From: Salvator merianae | Taxonomy: Eukaryota; Chordata; Lepidosauria; Squamata; Teiidae | Length of the DNA: 64,000 bases | Direction: 5' to 3' | NCBI GenBank assembly: GCA_003586115.2 | Contig: QVOM02000042.1 | Span: forward strand, 40,204,204-40,268,203 | Part shown: piece by piece, positions 37,510 to 52,385 of the stretch | Numbering within the stretch: position 1 is the stretch's first letter | Layout: every line of letters begins with the position of its first letter | Position numbers and translations under genes: made by a program | The notes under the pieces: generated by a model | What the model saw: the letters and a program-made list of their open reading frames with translations, nothing else | The model's database searches: none | What the model was told of the DNA's origin: nothing

Positions 37510-37870
37510 CCCTTGCCTTACATGAGTTGGCCCAAACCTTTTTTAAAACCATCCAAGCTGGTGGCCAACACTATGTCTCCTGATAGTAAATTGTAATGTG
37601 TAGCTAGGTTTTGTGTAATTTCATTTGTCTGTCCTGATTTGTCCAAGACTTTCCACTTTGTCCAAACTACGCATACGTTTATATACTTCTATCATGTTTC
37701 CTCTCACTTGTCTTCTTTTTAGTCTTCTTTTTAGACTTTTACAACCTTTCCTCACAGGGAAGTTCTAGTTGCTCCCATTTGAACTTTCTCCAACTCTACT
37801 ATATTCCTTTTCAGATGTGGCAGCCAAAACTTCATACAGTATTTCAGATGTTGTTGCTTATCTTTCTTAA
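37510..37870 (-). mobile_element. CR1 LINE 3' fragment, minus strand, right part
   Basis: aaaaccatccaagctggtgg, gtctgtcctgatttgtccaa, tatacttctatcatgtttcc and acctttcctcacagggaagt are the reverse-complemented CR1 RT C-terminus, with frameshifts. Confidence 0.8.
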
Positions 37871-38159
37871 AAAGTAATTCCCCCTTCCCAACAAAACTGC
37901 TTTTAAAGTACCATTCAAACACCGTTTAAGAACATAGGGCCTATCTAAATATATATGGAAGCAAAACGCTGGATGAAAACATGTCATTTTCCTCTACTTG
38001 GGGTGTTTCCACTGAGCTGGTTCTTCCTCTGCATGGTAGACCCTTCTGCCACATGATTGGGCAGTAATTCTGTAAGCACAGAATTGCAGAGGCAGGATTC
38101 CTCCTCCCCACTGCACATTCGGTTTCACTCCTGCCCACTGCTAATCTTCCTATGGATCA

Positions 38160-38412
38160 GTGGCATCCATTCAAAAAGCAGTATTTGAGAATGTCTGGAG
38201 TAGGCTGCCTATGGGAAGCAAGGCCCAACAGGATTATTGGAGGCTTGAGGGGTGGAATCAGATGAGAGGGCCTTTTCTGTGGTGACCCCCCAGGCTCTGG
38301 AACAGTTGTTTTTGTGTATCGAACTTATTGTATTTTTGCTTTGTTGTGAACCACCTTGGGCAATTATTTTTGGAAAGGTGATATAGAAATTCAAATACAA
38401 ATACAGTACTGA
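38160..38412 (+). mobile_element. L2-clade LINE 3' end
   Basis: Contains gccttttctgtggtgacccc (the AFSVVxP region), gtatttttgctttgttgtga and ccaccttgggcaattatttt, ending gaaaggtgatatagaaattc and an A-rich tail. Truncated 3' fragment. Confidence 0.75.
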
Positions 38413-39126
38413 CAATAAAAGTGGTATGTATATTGACAGTTTCAATAGTGCCAGTGCAGAAGTCTCAAGAGGTCTTTTTTCTTGTTAGCTCCTCCCCCTT
38501 GGGATTGTTGCATTGAGTGTTCTGTTTGTCCTCTGTCCTGGGTAAATTGGCCTTGTGGCTGATGGAAATTGTGACCAGCTGCCTATTCACTTTGGGAAAA
38601 CTAACCCAGTAGTCAGAAACACATGTGCTACAAACTCTTATGGGTATCATACTGCTTTTATTACTTTAATCTTTTACCTGAGTCTTCTGAGAAAAAGAAT
38701 CTAGTGGTGATTATGGCATCTCTCAGATGGTGTTCTGTGTACTAAACATTGTAATGTTTAATTTTTTTATTATATTTTAATTCATTGATGCTTATACATC
38801 TTTTCTAACATAGCAGACCAGACATTTGATGGCAGTAGACTGATGCTGATCTACTTGCAGTAAAATAAAATGCAGTCAGCAGTCTGGTCATTCTGATTCT
38901 AAAGGTTGATCTTTTCATGCCTGCTTCATATGCAATATGTTTTGTTCAAATACCCCTCCACACGGTGGGAGTCGGTATTTACTGCAGTTGGTTAATTTCC
39001 ATTTTCATCTTCTTTTCCTGAGATTTTGAATTCTTTTAAAGTTGGAGATTTCTGACACTGGTATCTTTTTTATTATTATTTTAAAAAAAGACTATGATAC
39101 ATAGATTCTGTAGCTGCTGATGTAAA

Positions 39127-39196
39127 CACTGGCGTAGCAAGGGGGGGCGCGGGGGGCGGTGCGCACCGGGTGGCGGAACATGTAGCTACGCCGCTG
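39127..39196. mobile_element. 70-bp miniature hAT element
   Basis: Ends cactggcgtagc / gctacgccgctg are inverted repeats. It is flanked by a perfect 8-bp duplication gatgtaaa (39119-39126 and 39197-39204), the hAT target-site length. The interior is G-rich (aagggggggcgcggggggcg). Same terminal type as the larger element at 61826. Confidence 0.9.
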
Positions 39197-39754
39197 GATG
39201 TAAAATTCTGGTCTCTTATTTTTCAAAAATAAATTTCATCCAATTATATTTGCTGTTGCTGTTTTTAACCTCATTTCTTTATGCCGTTCCTTGCATCAAG
39301 TTCCTTAGTCTGAAAGACTGTGCATTTGTGGGTCAGCAGCTTTCGAGGTTTTAAGCCACATATTGTTTGATTGCCAGATCTACCACAAAGAAAGACAGTA
39401 CTGCTTGGAGCCTTTCCCGAAACACATAGATGGCATTCTGAAAGATTCACAACGAATTAGCTGATTTGTATGCATTATTAGGAAATTTGCCTTATTTTGT
39501 GTTAAGACTTCACAGCGAAGGAAGTAGCTGTTAGTAGTTGTTATATGTACTCATGCTTATTTTTATTTATCTTGAGCTTGTATGTTTTATGTTCTTTTTA
39601 TTTTTTTATAAATTGATAGAGTCATTGACTAATCAGTAAAGTTATTTATTAACTAGTGGTTGGAGTATGAAAAAGTATCTGGTTTTTGGTGAGCTGTCCA
39701 CAAAGAAATAGCAGAGGTTCTGAAGATGAATCTTACCTTGACCCCAGGAACCTA

Positions 39755-39772
39755 TTTACCCTAACCCTAACC
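39755..39772. repeat. Short telomere-like tract
   Basis: ttaccctaaccctaacc, about 2.5 copies of the vertebrate telomere repeat. Too short to infer anything beyond chance or a repair scar. Confidence 0.5.
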
Positions 39773-40191
39773 TCTTTATGGGTCCTAATGCCTCAGTGAA
39801 ATACGAATAAAAGTTACTGAAGTCCTTGTTTGCCTCTGGAAAATGGGTGATTGCTTGTAACTGGAAAACATTTGACAGACGTAGACTGGACACATGGTAC
39901 TCACATGTGTGGAATACTGCAACATCAGAGTATCTCACTGCACAGAAGAAATAAATGAAGGGGCAAGGATTTGTAGCCCCATTCAATGGGATCTGGTTGC
40001 CACTGTTAGAAAATCATAGTCAGTCAGCCAGTTTTCATTCTTCTCAGTTTTTCCCCCTGCACAAGTGGCTATTGCAGGATGTCATCAGAGAGCTCTTCAC
40101 CACATGTACCCACCACTGTGATCTAATAGTATAGTTGGGAACAAGGAAGGACACAGGACAAATCATACCATGCACCCTTTTAAGTGTATAA

Positions 40192-42803
<2,612 letters not shown>

Positions 42804-42933
42804 AATGGTGGATGTGGGAGGCCAGAGATCAGAACGAAGAAAATGGATACATTGCTTTGAAAATGTCACCTCTATTATGTTTCTAGTAGCCCTTAGTGAA
42901 TATGATCAAGTACTTGTGGAATCAGACAATGAG
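42804..42933 (+). CDS. GNAQ: GNAQ exon 5 (switch II and beta4, Ras-like domain)
   Basis: This 130-bp exon completes Arg202 and encodes residues 203-245. It contains the G3 motif DVGGQ with catalytic Gln209 (CAG, 42823-42825), switch [16 protein letters not shown], the beta4 strand [13 protein letters not shown] and the stretch VLVESDNE. The amino-acid sequence equals what I know of mammalian Gq and G11 here, as expected for the effector and beta-gamma contact surface. The acceptor is cttatctttgttaatattgcag; the donor gtaagc after the Glu codon leaves a phase 0 intron. Exon 6, expected to begin NRMEESKALFRT, does not occur in the remaining 21 kb. The open frame that runs past 42933 is intron read-through and not protein. 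Confidence 0.97.
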
Positions 42934-43247
42934 GTAAGCAGTGATTTTTTTAAAAAAACACTTTCGAGCACAAGTGTTGTCATTCCTTCTCTAGGACACC
43001 TTCTCATACACAAACTTTTTCTCTGCAGTTTTGATGCTAGGTTGAAGGTTACAAATACGATCTTTTCTATAGTGACCCCTCTAATGCGGAATAGTTTGCT
43101 CAAACAGTTTACTTAGGTGATTCCTTATTCAATATCCATATTAATAATATCTGTAACAATCCCATATTCTTTGGATAATAGTTAAAACCTTTTCTATTCC
43201 TGATTGTTTTGTTGCTTTACAGTGTTTTAGGAATAAATGAAACCACT

Positions 43248-43515
43248 GTTATTTATTTATTTATTTATTTGTATTTTTATCCTGCGGGCGGGTTATAGCA
43301 ATTAGAAAGAAAGAAAGAGAGAAAGAAGAACATAAAAGACATGCAATAAAACAGTGGCCTGAAAGTAGGGAGGGAAAACTGTACCTTTAGCCAAAGGCAA
43401 GGGTAAATAGGTGTATCTTTATTGCTCTCCTAAAGATGTAAAGTGAAGAAACTTGACATTCCTGAGGGGGAAGAGTGTTCCACAGTCTGGGGGCCAATCT
43501 GGAGTGGGTATATAA
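43248..43515 (-). mobile_element. Repeat family D (L2-type tail), copy 2
   Basis: Starts with (TTTA)n, then tttttatcctgcgggcgggt, cagtggcctgaaagtaggga, gccaaaggcaagggtaaata and a right end near gttccacagtctgggggcc. Confidence 0.65.
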
Positions 43516-44064
43516 TATATGATATGTTACATATATTAATAGTTCCCTCAGTCATGGTAGAAGATCAAATAGAAACAAATATCTTCTTCTGCGTTGCCAT
43601 ATAGAAATCAGTTTGAATTCATTTTATGCAATTGCCACTTTTTTTCATAGATGTTACCAGCAGAATGTAACAAGCACTGCTGCAGTTATCCTTATTTGCC
43701 AGGTTGTTAAGAAGAATGGCATGAAGAACAAAGTAAAAAAAAAAGTAGTACTTGATATTTATCACCGCATTTCCAATTAGGAGAATTTCACACATTCATG
43801 CTTACTACACAATGGAGGGAATACTGTACCTCCTTCTTCCCTGCCCCCCCTCCTGGTGCATTGCCTTTTCTCTCTTCAGACTCCTTTCCATTAGTGGAAA
43901 AAATGTTTTCTCCCCATTGGTCCTAGTACCCTCTTAGCGTGGGAGAACACTCAGTTGATGTTATTTTTGCTGTCTGGCCTTTTTGCTGGTCCTCTTAAGT
44001 TTGATGGACTTCAACACTCTCTTATCATTCAAAACAGCCATTACAGATAAAACTCTGTAAAGGA

Positions 44065-44460
44065 AGAACATAAGAAGAGACTCTGGACTGGACCAGTGGA
44101 CTGTCAAACCCAGCAAGCTTTTCTCTTTGTGGCCAGATGGATACTTAGATGAAGTGCTTAGATTGGATGTATATTTCTGCTTTCAAGCACCTGTTTTTCA
44201 TAAGTGTTTTACATTTGATCAGCAGCAGCCACTGGCTTTAAGCCGGGTGTTCACATACCCCGCAAAGCACGCCATGGCTGTTCGCGGGGCCTCCGGGCCT
44301 CTGTACTGCTGCAGCAGGTCTCCTAGCGCTGCATCTGATATATAATGTACAACTATTGCCATTAATAGCAGTTGATAGTCCTAGTTTCCATGAGTTATTC
44401 CATGAGTCTTCTGGCTTGGTGGTCACCATAGGTAGCAGATTCCATGGTTTCATGGTGTGC
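44065..44460 (-). mobile_element. CR1 LINE 3' fragment, minus strand, with GC-rich interruption
   Basis: aagaacataagaagagactc begins the reverse-complemented CR1 3' end. A GC-rich piece at about 44235-44335 (ccgcaaagcacgccatggct ... gctgcagcaggtctcc) interrupts it before gttgatagtcctagtttcc. Confidence 0.65.
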
Positions 44461-44479
44461 TGTACACTTTCACTTTGCC

Positions 44480-44636
44480 TCAGTAGTTTTCAGTGGGATG
44501 CTCCCCTTAGCTGATTAACATTTTAAGCTAGAAAAAGTGGATTAGAGATGGGATGAGGACACAAGGGCCGCATTCTACTGTCTCTGAAATGCTTCTGAGG
44601 TGCTTTTTTTTTTTTTTGTTAAGTGTGAACACAGCC
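44480..44636 (+). mobile_element. TIR element family B, partial copy
   Basis: gctagaaaaagtggattaga, caagggccgcattctactgt and the right end taagtgtgaacacagcc match the family. The left end is lost. Confidence 0.65.
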
Positions 44637-46227
44637 TCAATTTGAAATGAATATTTACGAGTCTGAAGGAGGGGAGGAGAAGTTATGTCTAAATAATATT
44701 CAACTGCATTTCTCCAAATGTTTCTGAACTACAACTCCCATCATTTTGTGTAATCCAAGAACATCTAAGGGTCACATATAACAGACAATAGAAGAGTTTG
44801 GCTTGTTGAATTACTGCCCACAAGGAATGCATAACTAGAAAGCATTCATAATTGTCTCTATGTATGTATCCGTATGTTCGAATCAAAGGAACACTGTTGT
44901 ATAGTTCAGATACCAGGTGGTCTTCTGATTTCCATTTCTGGATTTCTGATTTTAATTTTTGGGTTTCTGATTTCCATTTTCCATAGTTTAACATTTTTAG
45001 TTCCATTCCTGAAAACAGCATTTTGAAGGATGCATAATGTTATTAATTTCTCTCCACTATTCCTTTAATCTCAAAACCTGTCACTTTTAGTTATTTCTTA
45101 GTTGACATTGGAATTGAAACCAGGGATGTGTAAGAGATAAAGATTAGGTGATAATTATATCAGGCATCTCTGCTTGGTTTCTATTGGGTGTATCAAGCAG
45201 GACCAATACTGTACCTAAAGCACCCACAGTTATGTCTCCTGATTCTCCTTTTCTGCCCATCTTCTCAAGGACTTGCTTTCTTTATGCAAGCATCATCTCA
45301 ATCCTACCAAGGGAAAGGAACTTACAGTCATTATTCTATCCTTGTAAGAAAGAACACGCTGCTGATGAGGTGATACATTGCTTACAACTTTAATGTGCAT
45401 GACTGCAGACTCTTTAGCTCCAGAAGAAATCCAGAAGAAAGTTCTATCTTGGTTTTCATCTTGGTCTGCTTTTTTCTTTCAAGAATGGTTATGAGAATAT
45501 GCAGCCTGTCATGAGTAGAGTAGAATTCATGTATCCTTTTTATGTGACCACTCCTAGTATAGACAAGGTCTGGTTCAGAGACCTGAACTAGTTCTTGTAG
45601 CCTTTTTTGAGCCAGTGGTGGCTCACAAATTGGACCCTATGAAGTAGCAAGAGGCACGGAGTGACTGTTCTTGAAAGCCTTACTTCAGTCTGCATACAAC
45701 TGCATTTTGGTGACAACCAACCAAACTCCACTCAGTAATATCAAAGGCAAGGTTCTGACCAAGGTTCCCGCTGAGTTTGTACAACCAGAACTTGATCATG
45801 TTTTCTGCACAGCTGGTGCTGACACAGCTGGTGCACACTGAGGTCTGCCATGTGACACCAGCCCATCTTCCAGCAAGCTTGCCCATGTAACTACTTGCTT
45901 TCAGAATCTCCAGAGAATTTTGAAAGCAAGCTTGTGGAAGGCCCTTAGTGCACACACTAGCTGTGTATGTGACAGCTTGAACTCTGTGCCAAAGACCTGA
46001 CCAGTGTTGGGTTGTGTGTTCTATGGTACACTAGTGTTGCTTGGAAGGAACTTTGTCCCCATCTTCATCAATCTCACTTGTCGTGCTACATTAACTTCCA
46101 CTCCTGCCAGAGCGCTTGGCCTCTAATAATGTAAGTTGTGGACTAGACTAGACTGGACTGGACTGAGAGAATTATTTAATAAATATTTAAAATCTCTTGA
46201 TTGGTCAGTTGTCTGTGGTAGGTTGTT

Positions 46228-46755
46228 ACCACAATGGGCCTTTCTGCACTTGGGCTTATTCCAGATTATGACCCTTTCTGCACTTGGATTTATTGTGGAT
46301 TATATCCCAGAATAGGGACCTGCTATCCACATGCTAATGCAAACTATGAAAGGTCTTGCCCAGGGCCTACCATAGTCTGCACTAGCATGCAGGTGGCAGA
46401 TGTCTATTCTGAGATATAATCTGGAGTAAGTCCAAGTGCAGAAAGGGCCCTTATCTCAGAATAGAGACCTGCCATCTGCATGCTAGTGCAGACTATGGTA
46501 GGTCCTAGGCAAGACCTTTTATAGTTTGCACTAGCAAGTGGATGGCAGGTCCCTGTTCCGGGATATAATCTGCAATAAGGCCAAGTGCAGAAAGGGCTCT
46601 TGTCTCAGAATAGAGACCTGCCATCTGCATGTTCGTGCAGACTATGGTAGGCCCTGGGCAAGACCTTTCATAGTTTGCACTAGCATGTGGATGGCAGGTC
46701 CCTGTTCCGGGATATAATCTGCAATAAGGCCAAGTGCAGAAAGGGCCATTGTCCT
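46228..46755. mobile_element. MITE family A, tandem array of three units
   Basis: Unit 1 (about 46228-46449) has a duplicated left end (tttctgcacttgg twice). Units 2 and 3 share the landmark tctcagaatagagacctgcc at 46454 and 46603, a spacing of 149 bp, and each ends caagtgcagaaagggc. Each unit is itself an imperfect palindrome. The array begins caatgggcctttctgc and ends gcagaaagggccattg, so the outer ends are inverted repeats. Confidence 0.85.
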
Positions 46756-47129
46756 ATCACCCAGCACATTTGGGGGTCTCTACAACAGCCCTTCACAGAA
46801 TGAGGGACTCAGAATTACAATACTGGGTCTTAATCCTTGCAAATGGAAAGGGATAGCTATTTCAGCCAGGAAAAGAATGGCTGAATATGGCCTTGTGGTT
46901 TTTATTCTGAATATCTTAAACAAGGATCATAAAAATATCAAGGGCTGAACTTACACTTACCTTAGTGGAATGGAACAACAGTACAATCCCAGGCTGGTTC
47001 ACTTCCAGCCTGGTTGGGTCCATTCGCTTTCTGAGCACTGGAACACCACTGTTCTTGTCCTGCAGAGCAAGCAATGCAGATGGCACACCTCGTGTTTTGT
47101 TCCTGGCAATATGTTCTTCCATTGGAAGT

Positions 47130-47161
47130 CCCACCCACCCACCCACCCACCCACCCACCCA
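47130..47161. repeat. (CCCA)8 tetranucleotide repeat
   Basis: Eight CCCA units on +, so TGGG repeats on the minus strand. Eight evenly spaced GGG tracts fit the G-quadruplex pattern. Gly/Trp/Val-rich and Pro/Thr/His-rich open frames across it are repeat translations. Confidence 0.97.
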
Positions 47162-47844
47162 TGCAATGCATGCATCACTCCTATATTGCATCCTATATGC
47201 AAGAGCAGGGCCAAGAACTGCAGGGTTCAGATCTAGCAGCACAAAGTCCAGACCCTAGCATCACACCAGAAGTGGTGTAGAAATGCCACTCCTGGACCAT
47301 TCCTGTGGCTGCAGGTAGATTTAATTTACTGCTTTTAACCAGTCCACAACTGGACCAGAACAGGCAACTCTTAGGATGTTGAATTCAAAGGTTAGGATGA
47401 AGTAGAAGGGAAGAGGGGTTTGATCTTGTTCTTGATTACTCCCTCCTCTGCAGCCTTAGCATGCTTACTTACACTTCTAGGGAGCCCCTAACCCTCTGGA
47501 ACAGTACAGTAGATGGCAACAATTACTCATACCTCTTTTGATAAGAAAAGCATCTCTTGAGCAAAAGTCTATTCAGAAGAGTCCCTTCCTGGCAAGAGAA
47601 ACCTCAATGTAACCTCATTCAGGTAGTCTTATTCTTCTAACAATTTAGTATTTCATTTTTTCTGTGTGTCTGCATTTCTACATTCTTCATCTGTCTGTGC
47701 AAATTACGGGTTGAATTTTATTTAAATGCAAATAGGATTGAAATAATCTAATATAAAAAGGGAACTTGTTAGAAACGGTGAAACACCGTTGTCCATGTTT
47801 GAGGAAAATATATTGTAGCATTTTTTCTTATGCTTGGCTTGTTC

Positions 47845-48075
47845 TTTTGTTTGCTTGTTTCTTTCATCCCATCCTATACTTGAAGGTCTCAGGGTAGGTT
47901 GCAGCAATAAAAACAATTTAAAAGGATCCGCTGAAAAAATAACAGTGCCTGAAAGTCGGGAAGGGAAGCTGTTCCCTCAACCAACAATTGGGGTAAATAG
48001 TGCGTCTTTGCCAATCTTCTAAATGCATATAGTGAAGATGCCTGGCGCATCTTAGTTAAAGCACAATCCATGGAT
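47845..48075 (-). mobile_element. Repeat family D (L2-type tail), copy 3
   Basis: cccatcctatacttgaaggt, ctcagggtaggttgcagcaa, cagtgcctgaaagtcgggaa and atgcctggcgcatctta match the copies at 28852 and 43248. Confidence 0.65.
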
Positions 48076-48587
48076 TGACTCTATTCTTACCTAGTCAAAA
48101 GTTAGTTTTGACTGAAGAATCTTAAGAAAATCTCAACACAAAGGGAAACCTGAAGAAAAGAGAGCCCAAACATCTAATTTTGTCCTTCAGCATGGAGACA
48201 AACCTATGATAATGTATAATCCTGGTTTTCATCTGTTTGATCCTTTAATCTTTTAATTAGGAGATATGGCTAAACAATACTGTTGTGCTGCTTTGTTCCT
48301 TGTTCTACCTTTGAGTAAATTTGCATGTCACAAGAAGAGAATCTTGTAGCTTTACTGAGGGAGGAAAGAACCTTGCAGATTCCCTTGTCTATCCTATCCT
48401 CACTTTATGTGATTCTTCACCATCCTTGGTTGTAAAAAAAAAAAAAAAAAAAGAATTCATGCTCTATCCTATGACTTCTGACATATTAGCAGACTTCTCA
48501 AAATGTAGGCAGGCTCATTTTAATACATAGATTATATACAGTACTGCAGAATGATAACAGTGGGGTATATATTTGAATAATAATGGC

Positions 48588-48772
48588 AGTCATAATGATG
48601 ATGATAGTAATAGTAGTAGTAGTAATTAATAATAATAATATTGTATAGTAATATCTGGTTTGTGTCATTTAAGACCATCATTTGAAGGTATATCCAAGTG
48701 AGTGTGTAGACTGGAGACTTTTCTGTTCTGTTCTGTTCTGTTCTGTATTGTATTGTACTGTACTGTACTACA
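48588..48772. repeat. Clustered simple repeats
   Basis: ATGATG/TAG/AAT trinucleotide tract (about 48590-48645) and, after ordinary sequence, a (TTCTG)n tract passing into (TGTAC)n-like pentamers (about 48719-48770). Confidence 0.9.
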
Positions 48773-49046
48773 AAAAAAATTAAAATTTCATCTCACCATT
48801 GAGACCTTAGAGTGGCTTTCAGAACAGTAAAAGCAAGACAATCCTTGTTTTCAGATTTATTACCTGAAACGTTAGGCACAGCAGAAAACTGCACTAGAAC
48901 AGAAGAAAAATAGTATGTGGGAGTTAATGAGGGCACAGAGTTCAGTGGCACAGTGCAGAGTTTTGCAGGTACAAAGATCTTAGATTCACATGCACTATCC
49001 CCAGTCAGAGAATGTTTGATAATATGGTGGGGAGCTGAAAACTGAG

Positions 49047-49162
49047 GCTGCATCCAGACATCACTTATTTATTTCACTATATATGGATATTCCAGAATAT
49101 CCATGCTTTATTCCGGAATATCCAAATATAGTGGAATAAGTAAGCAGCATCTAGATGCAGCG
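49047..49162. mobile_element. Palindromic MITE family C, copy 2
   Basis: ggctgcatccagacatcact at the left is inverted in the right end agcatctagatgcagc. Core atggatattccagaatatcc. Confidence 0.82.
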
Positions 49163-49241
49163 TGAAAGAGGTAAGGAGCTACTGTACTGTATCACACATT
49201 TGACTGTAAGTATTCCTTCTCCTCAAAAGTATCCAAAGTAA

Positions 49242-49375
49242 GGCTGCATCCAGATGTCACTTATTCCACTATATTTGGATATTCCAGAATAAAGCATGGA
49301 TATTCCAGAATATCCATGCTTTATTCCGGAATATCCAAATACAGTGGAATAAGTAGGCGATGTCTGGATACAGCT
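49242..49375. mobile_element. Palindromic MITE family C, copy 3
   Basis: aggctgcatccagatgtcac at the left, gatgtctggatacagct at the right, and the central palindrome ggatattccagaatatcc. Only about 80 bp from copy 2, in a near-direct pair. Confidence 0.85.
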
Positions 49376-49521
49376 TGAGATCTTGCAAGCCATTGCTCAT
49401 TCCTTTGTTTTTTACCAGACTCTCATCCTCTCCCATTTTTTTGGGTTGAAATAAATTTGTATTCATATTATTATATGTTTGTACTTTATTAATAATATAT
49501 TGCATGTACCTTTGTCATTAA

Positions 49522-49568
49522 TTTGTATTATTGTTATTATTATTATTACTATTATTACTATTATTAAT
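49522..49568. repeat. (ATT)n-rich simple repeat
   Basis: Runs of attattgttattattatta with scattered C substitutions. Confidence 0.9.
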
Positions 49569-52261
49569 TGTCCACTAAATTTTACTGATTTTTCCCATGT
49601 AATGTGCTTTGCAGTGGAATTTTACATTACAATTTTTTTCTTGTGATCTTAACCACCACAATTCCTGGAATTTTCTCACCTATCATATAAAACAATGTCA
49701 GTACAAGAATTAGTTACCTAAGCATAAACTGCATGATCTAATTACAGGTTTAACAACAGCAAGTTTTGTGTATCTGTGTCTCCAGAATTTTATAGGGTTG
49801 TTATCTTGCATATTTGCAAGTTACTTCCAGAGACAGGCACTTTATCTATTTTTATTCAGATATGCGAGGACTTTGAAATTGATAAATTTGGTCAGTTCTG
49901 AGGTCTGGCCTTCCAAATTCTGAAACTGCCAACTTTGTAATTTCTGAGTTTTGACTCTGCTATCATTTGCGAGTTCTGGCAGTGCTAGTATTGGCACTTG
50001 TGAGAGCGTTTGAGACGTATGGAAATTGATTAAGTATATTTGTCAGTTCTCTATTATCTGTGGGGCTTTCAGGGGTGTAACTTCCCAGCCCTTGTTTTCC
50101 TGTACATACAATGATTTAACCCTGACACATTTGAACTTCAAAAGGTTTTCTGGGAACCTGACCCTAGAAATAACAAGGGAGTACTGTATGTACTACGCGG
50201 TAGCTAGTAGGTGTGACAGAAGTCTGTTAGAAGATCTGCACGAGCCTCATTTCCACCATTCAGCTGGCACCGGGCAACGTCCCGACATCACCGAGCTGCA
50301 TGGATTGCCTCACTGAAGTGCCTGCCCACCTTGGGCTTAACTTGCCCCTGTTGGGAGGGCACATGGTACCTTGGCACAGGGGCTGTAAAAAGCAGCTGCA
50401 GCCGCAAAAGTGCCACAAAGCTTCTGTAAAAGCCTGTGGTGGCACTTTATGACCACTTTTTGGCACTTTTGCAGCAACTTAGTGGCACTTACTGGGAGTT
50501 AAAGGTTATTTGTGGAACCTCCTCATAACAAAATGCTCTAGTTTACTTTGAAGTACCCCTTGTTTGTCAGGCTTATTTAGGTTTGTTATTTTAGTGGCTA
50601 TCGTTTTACTTTAGAAAAAATAAAACAAAAAGTGAGAATGAATTTTAGCATTCTAAAACGTGGAGACTTGGGTATCCTCCTGGACTACATTATCTGGTTG
50701 CTCTCCTGACTTAGTATGTTCCTACTCAAATCATGCCAGATGCTCTAAGCGATATATTTCCACCTGAAGGGGAAGGCAAATCTTGCATTTATCTTAGGAG
50801 TGGCAAGACATCACCTCCTCAAAAGTAAAAGAGAATTTTCCCTCCCTTTGGTTGCAGGAGCTAGAAGCCCCTTTTGCCTTAGAGGTGGAGAGATCTCAGC
50901 CTCTAAGATGAACAAAAGGATTTTTTCTCCTTTCAAGTGCAGCTAACCAACAGAAAGAAAAAAGTGCTTTCCCTTGCAATTTGGTTCATGAGCAGGAGAA
51001 ATAAACCCAACAGTTGACTGTTGTAGACAACAGTGAGAGTTCCTGCTGCCCTTTCTGCTCAAGGCAAACAGCTGGCTGTGGGGTCTGTTCCCCCTTTGTG
51101 CAGGGATCCTTACCCCTGATTGCTCCTGAAAAAAAAGGAAGAAGAAGGCTTCCCCTAGTTCTTTGGAGCAGGATCAGAATACCTGCCCAAAGAGGAGTCA
51201 AGAAGATCCCTGCCCACACCGTTGTCTACATTTTGGTGGCACTGAAGGCAGCAAGAGCTGCTGAACGGAGAGTGACTTTGTTTGTTTGTTTTGGCAGGGC
51301 TGGAGCAGCCCTCTCCTTTTCTGACATACAGCTATCAATCAGTGAAGGCTAGATCAAAAGTACACAGATTTGTTCTGAGCTTCGAACAAGCCCCACTTTG
51401 CTAGGATGTTGTGTTGCAAAGTTTGAGAAACCCAGAAAATTCTGTTTTGAATGCAAACGTGTCATTTGTGGCAAAAATCAGAAATGTGCATCTTTGTGTT
51501 GTTTCAGCAGCTATGGAGTAAGCAGAGGTAGGGCTGCAAGGTTGCTTAAAGTTTCATTTTCTTCTTGTCTGCTAGAACTGTGCTGATCTGTGTAATACTG
51601 GTTAACAATAAGTGGATGAAAGTAATACATCCAGTGGTTATACCTGTTTTCTGGTACCCTCATCTCACACCAAAACAATATAAAAGAAAGCAGATTGAAG
51701 AAGAACTGTATCTCAGATTGGAAAGAAATAGCTAATAGGAGGATAGAGTACTTGTATTATGTGTTCTAGAACAGGATACAGCTAACCATTTGGATGATGC
51801 TTGAAAGATGTTTTAAATGTTTCTTCTTTTGTGTCTTTCCTGTGCGTTGCTTTGGTTTGTATCAAGAATAGTGTTTAATAAATAATTTAAACACAAAGCA
51901 AGCAAACATTTTGTCTCCAGCTGTTGTTAAGAGCATCTGTGAAGTGTTCTGCCTGCTCTTTGGAGAGCCTTCTCTAAAGAGAAGAAGGAAAGAAGAGACC
52001 ATCCGCCTATTCTAAAGTTGTAGAGGAGCAGAATTTCAGCATTTTTGCTGACTTTGCCGACACCCATTTTTCTTCTCAACAAAACGATGCAATGCAACAG
52101 TATTTGTGAGGTTGTCTCGTAAGCTGTTTCTGCATTTACCTGGCTGGCCTGATCCAGTAGTTCCGGTAGCAGGAATTGCCCCACAGAAGGCTGTTCTGGG
52201 GCAGCCCCCATGCTGGCTCCAAAGATCGAGCCAGCTTTGGAGCCAGCTTCTGGGTTCTCCC

Positions 52262-52385
52262 ATGACTAGGAACTAAAGTTCCTAGTCTCAGAGCCCTAGT
52301 GGGACCCATTTCAGTGGCACAATTTGGTGCGGCTCTGAAATGGGTCCCCCTGCTAAATCAGAACAGGGAGACGTGCACCCTTACA
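52262..52385 (+). repeat. Unclassified dispersed repeat E, copy 2
   Basis: aggaactaaagttcctagtc, gggacccatttcagtggcac and gaaatgggtccccctgctaa match, in inverted orientation, the block at 35225. The internal gggacccatttca / gaaatgggtccc pair makes a short palindrome. Confidence 0.5.

Noticed and set aside
39755..39772. Interstitial telomere or chromosome-fusion site
   Set aside because: Only about 2.5 repeat units; far too short to support this.
42934..43116. Continuation of the exon 5 reading frame for about 60 codons
   Set aside because: Intron read-through: a consensus donor gtaagc sits exactly at the conserved exon end.
46916..47280. Gly-Trp-Val and Pro-Thr-His repeat open frames
   Set aside because: Created by the (CCCA)8 tract read in all frames.
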